From positions 62,001 through 126,000 of the forward strand of contig NZ_SNZW01000015.1 in the NCBI RefSeq assembly GCF_004364175.1: 64,000 nt of DNA, read 5' to 3'. Position numbers and translations under genes: made by a program. Shown here piece by piece: positions 63,038-64,000 of this stretch. The notes under the pieces were generated by a model. It was not told the DNA's origin and ran no database searches. It was given only the letters and a program-made list of their open reading frames with translations. Every line of letters starts with the position of its first letter. Position 1 is the first letter of the stretch. The DNA is from Maribacter caenipelagi. Its GTDB lineage: Bacteria; Bacteroidota; Bacteroidia; Flavobacteriales; Flavobacteriaceae.

Positions 63038-64000
63038 TCATTTTTTATCCAACCCTTTTTCTTTTAGCCATTCCGCTAACAACACGGCCACCTTTTCATT
63101 GTTCAGGTCGGACATTGGAAAATGGGTATTTCCCTTTAGGCCCTTTTCTGGAAGGTGTACCAATGTGGCATCACCCCCATGCTTGTTCACCGTGGCCGTC
63201 CAAAGCTTTGCCATTTGCAAGGCGGCTCGCCATTGTTCCTGACCAGGATGCGCTACTGGTTCGTTGGGTATATAATCCCCATAATAGATAACAATGGGTA
63301 TTTCCGTCAATCGTTTAAATTCTGTCATGGGTACGCTTCTCGCACTTAAAGCTCCTCCCACATAGGGGATGGTCTCAGGGACTTCGCCTTCTGGAAAGAC
63401 AAAATTACTACCGGGTTCATAGGATGCAATGCCTTTTATGTTCCCATTTTTTAAGGCCGTCAACCAACCTTGGCCGCCACTATGGGAATGGGTAACCAAA
63501 ACACCTGGTCCAATCTTATCGAACAGCGTGGAAACCGCCTCTATGTTAAGGTTAATGTTCAATGGTCCCGTATCCGGGGTAATTTGCCTAAAGAACTGGT
63601 TCAGCGCTTCTGGATCATCAGAAAACTGAACATCTGGATAAAATGTGCTTCCCGTTCCCAATCTAAATATCCCAAACCACAACTGATCATCCGTGGCTGC
63701 TGAAATCGTAGTAGGTTCCGTGCTCCTTCCTGATAATCCTCTACGGGGCTGGTCAATAAGGTATATGGGAAAATTACGCCTTAAAAATAGGGTTTGAAAT
63801 CCCTCCCTGCCATCTGGGGTCGTTTGCCAGGTACGCATGCTCTGTCCATACCCATGCCAAAAAACCAAGGGTAATTTTTTTGCACTATCAGGAATTTGAT
63901 AAAAAACAGTGGCATGGTCTCCATGCAAGGTTTGTCCTTCCGAAGATTGATTTGAAGGGTTGAAGGCTCCATGGGTGATTGGGTCAAAAGTACCGGGGCT
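63038..64000 (-). CDS. Secreted alpha/beta hydrolase (esterase-713-like), 5' end outside the window
   Basis: The frame is open to the window edge, so at least 24 more residues (PITHGAFNPSNQSSEGQT before LHGDHATVF) precede the internal TTG at 63928, and the gene start is not in view. Motifs: VFWHGYGQSM (oxyanion hole), nucleophile Ser in VTHSHSGGQG, YYGDYIPN and catalytic His in GNTHFPMSD. This pattern resembles the esterase-713 group of secreted carboxylesterases. It is coupled to the ABM-like gene (4-bp gap) and thematically matches the esterases at 57-59 kb. Confidence 0.85.
   Translation of the reverse strand, partial: SPGTFDPITHGAFNPSNQSSEGQTLHGDHATVFYQIPDSAKKLPLVFWHGYGQSMRTWQTTPDGREGFQTLFLRRNFPIYLIDQPRRGLSGRSTEPTTISAATDDQLWFGIFRLGTGSTFYPDVQFSDDPEALNQFFRQITPDTGPLNINLNIEAVSTLFDKIGPGVLVTHSHSGGQGWLTALKNGNIKGIASYEPGSNFVFPEGEVPETIPYVGGALSARSVPMTEFKRLTEIPIVIYYGDYIPNEPVAHPGQEQWRAALQMAKLWTATVNKHGGDATLVHLPEKGLKGNTHFPMSDLNNEKVAVLLAEWLKEKGLDKK

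Overview
The window looks like a chromosomal segment of a marine Flavobacteriia (Bacteroidetes). The DNA is A+T-rich. Several gene starts are preceded by the Bacteroidetes -7 box TAnnTTTG rather than sigma-70 boxes. The genes belong to families common in that group: LytTR and beta-propeller two-component systems, tandem universal stress proteins, a GH29 fucosidase and many secreted or lipoproteins. No tRNA, rRNA, CRISPR array, prophage or intact insertion sequence was seen.

Layout. (1) 1-11.7 kb, minus strand: a TldD-type protease pair, an outer-membrane-like protein, then a two-component system (propeller/Y_Y_Y histidine kinase plus LytTR regulator) at the end of a run that starts with three secreted proteins, and a VIT/vWA protein. 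The promoters before 9205 and 11647 share a 72-bp layout with 21-bp-spaced direct repeats, a likely LytTR regulon. (2) 11.9-14.2 kb: a GH29 alpha-L-fucosidase lipoprotein. (3) 14.3-38.4 kb: a stress/energy region with a PNPOx-like flavoprotein, P-type cation ATPase, upp, an SDR, six tandem universal stress proteins, thioredoxin, MscS channel, ATP-cone/nuclease fusion, beta-CASP RNase, cardiolipin synthase, a MacB-type ABC exporter, a lysine-rich small protein, an AarF/UbiB kinase and an MgtC/DUF4010 protein. Nine promoters here carry the same 43-bp module: a TGA-N6-TCA operator of FNR type centred 29.5 bp before the first base of a TAnnTTTG-like box, which is class II geometry. I read this as one hypoxia or energy-stress regulon. 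(4) 38.7-41.7 kb: a histidine kinase broken at its phospho-His motif, a thiolase remnant and largely empty DNA. (5) 41.7-51.7 kb: a tightly packed four-gene operon encoding a Clp-type AAA+ ATPase, an NrdG-like radical SAM protein, a 2063-residue zinc-ribbon/kinase-like/Superfamily-1 helicase/nuclease giant and a coiled-coil protein. This is the best candidate for an undescribed system, possibly anti-phage. (6) 52-60.9 kb: a visibly G+C-richer nine-gene minus-strand run: molybdenum hydroxylase, flavodoxin, AraC regulator, aldo/keto reductase, two esterases, NTF2-like and cupin proteins. (7) 61.2-64 kb: a Crp/Fnr regulator, a putative outer-membrane protein, a monooxygenase-like protein and an esterase that runs off the end.

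How it works together: region 3 reads as a coordinated survival programme (stress proteins, ion pump, RNA turnover, envelope remodelling). Region 5 is an accessory module sitting in decayed sequence. Region 6 looks like an acquired catabolic or detoxification operon under its own AraC-type control.
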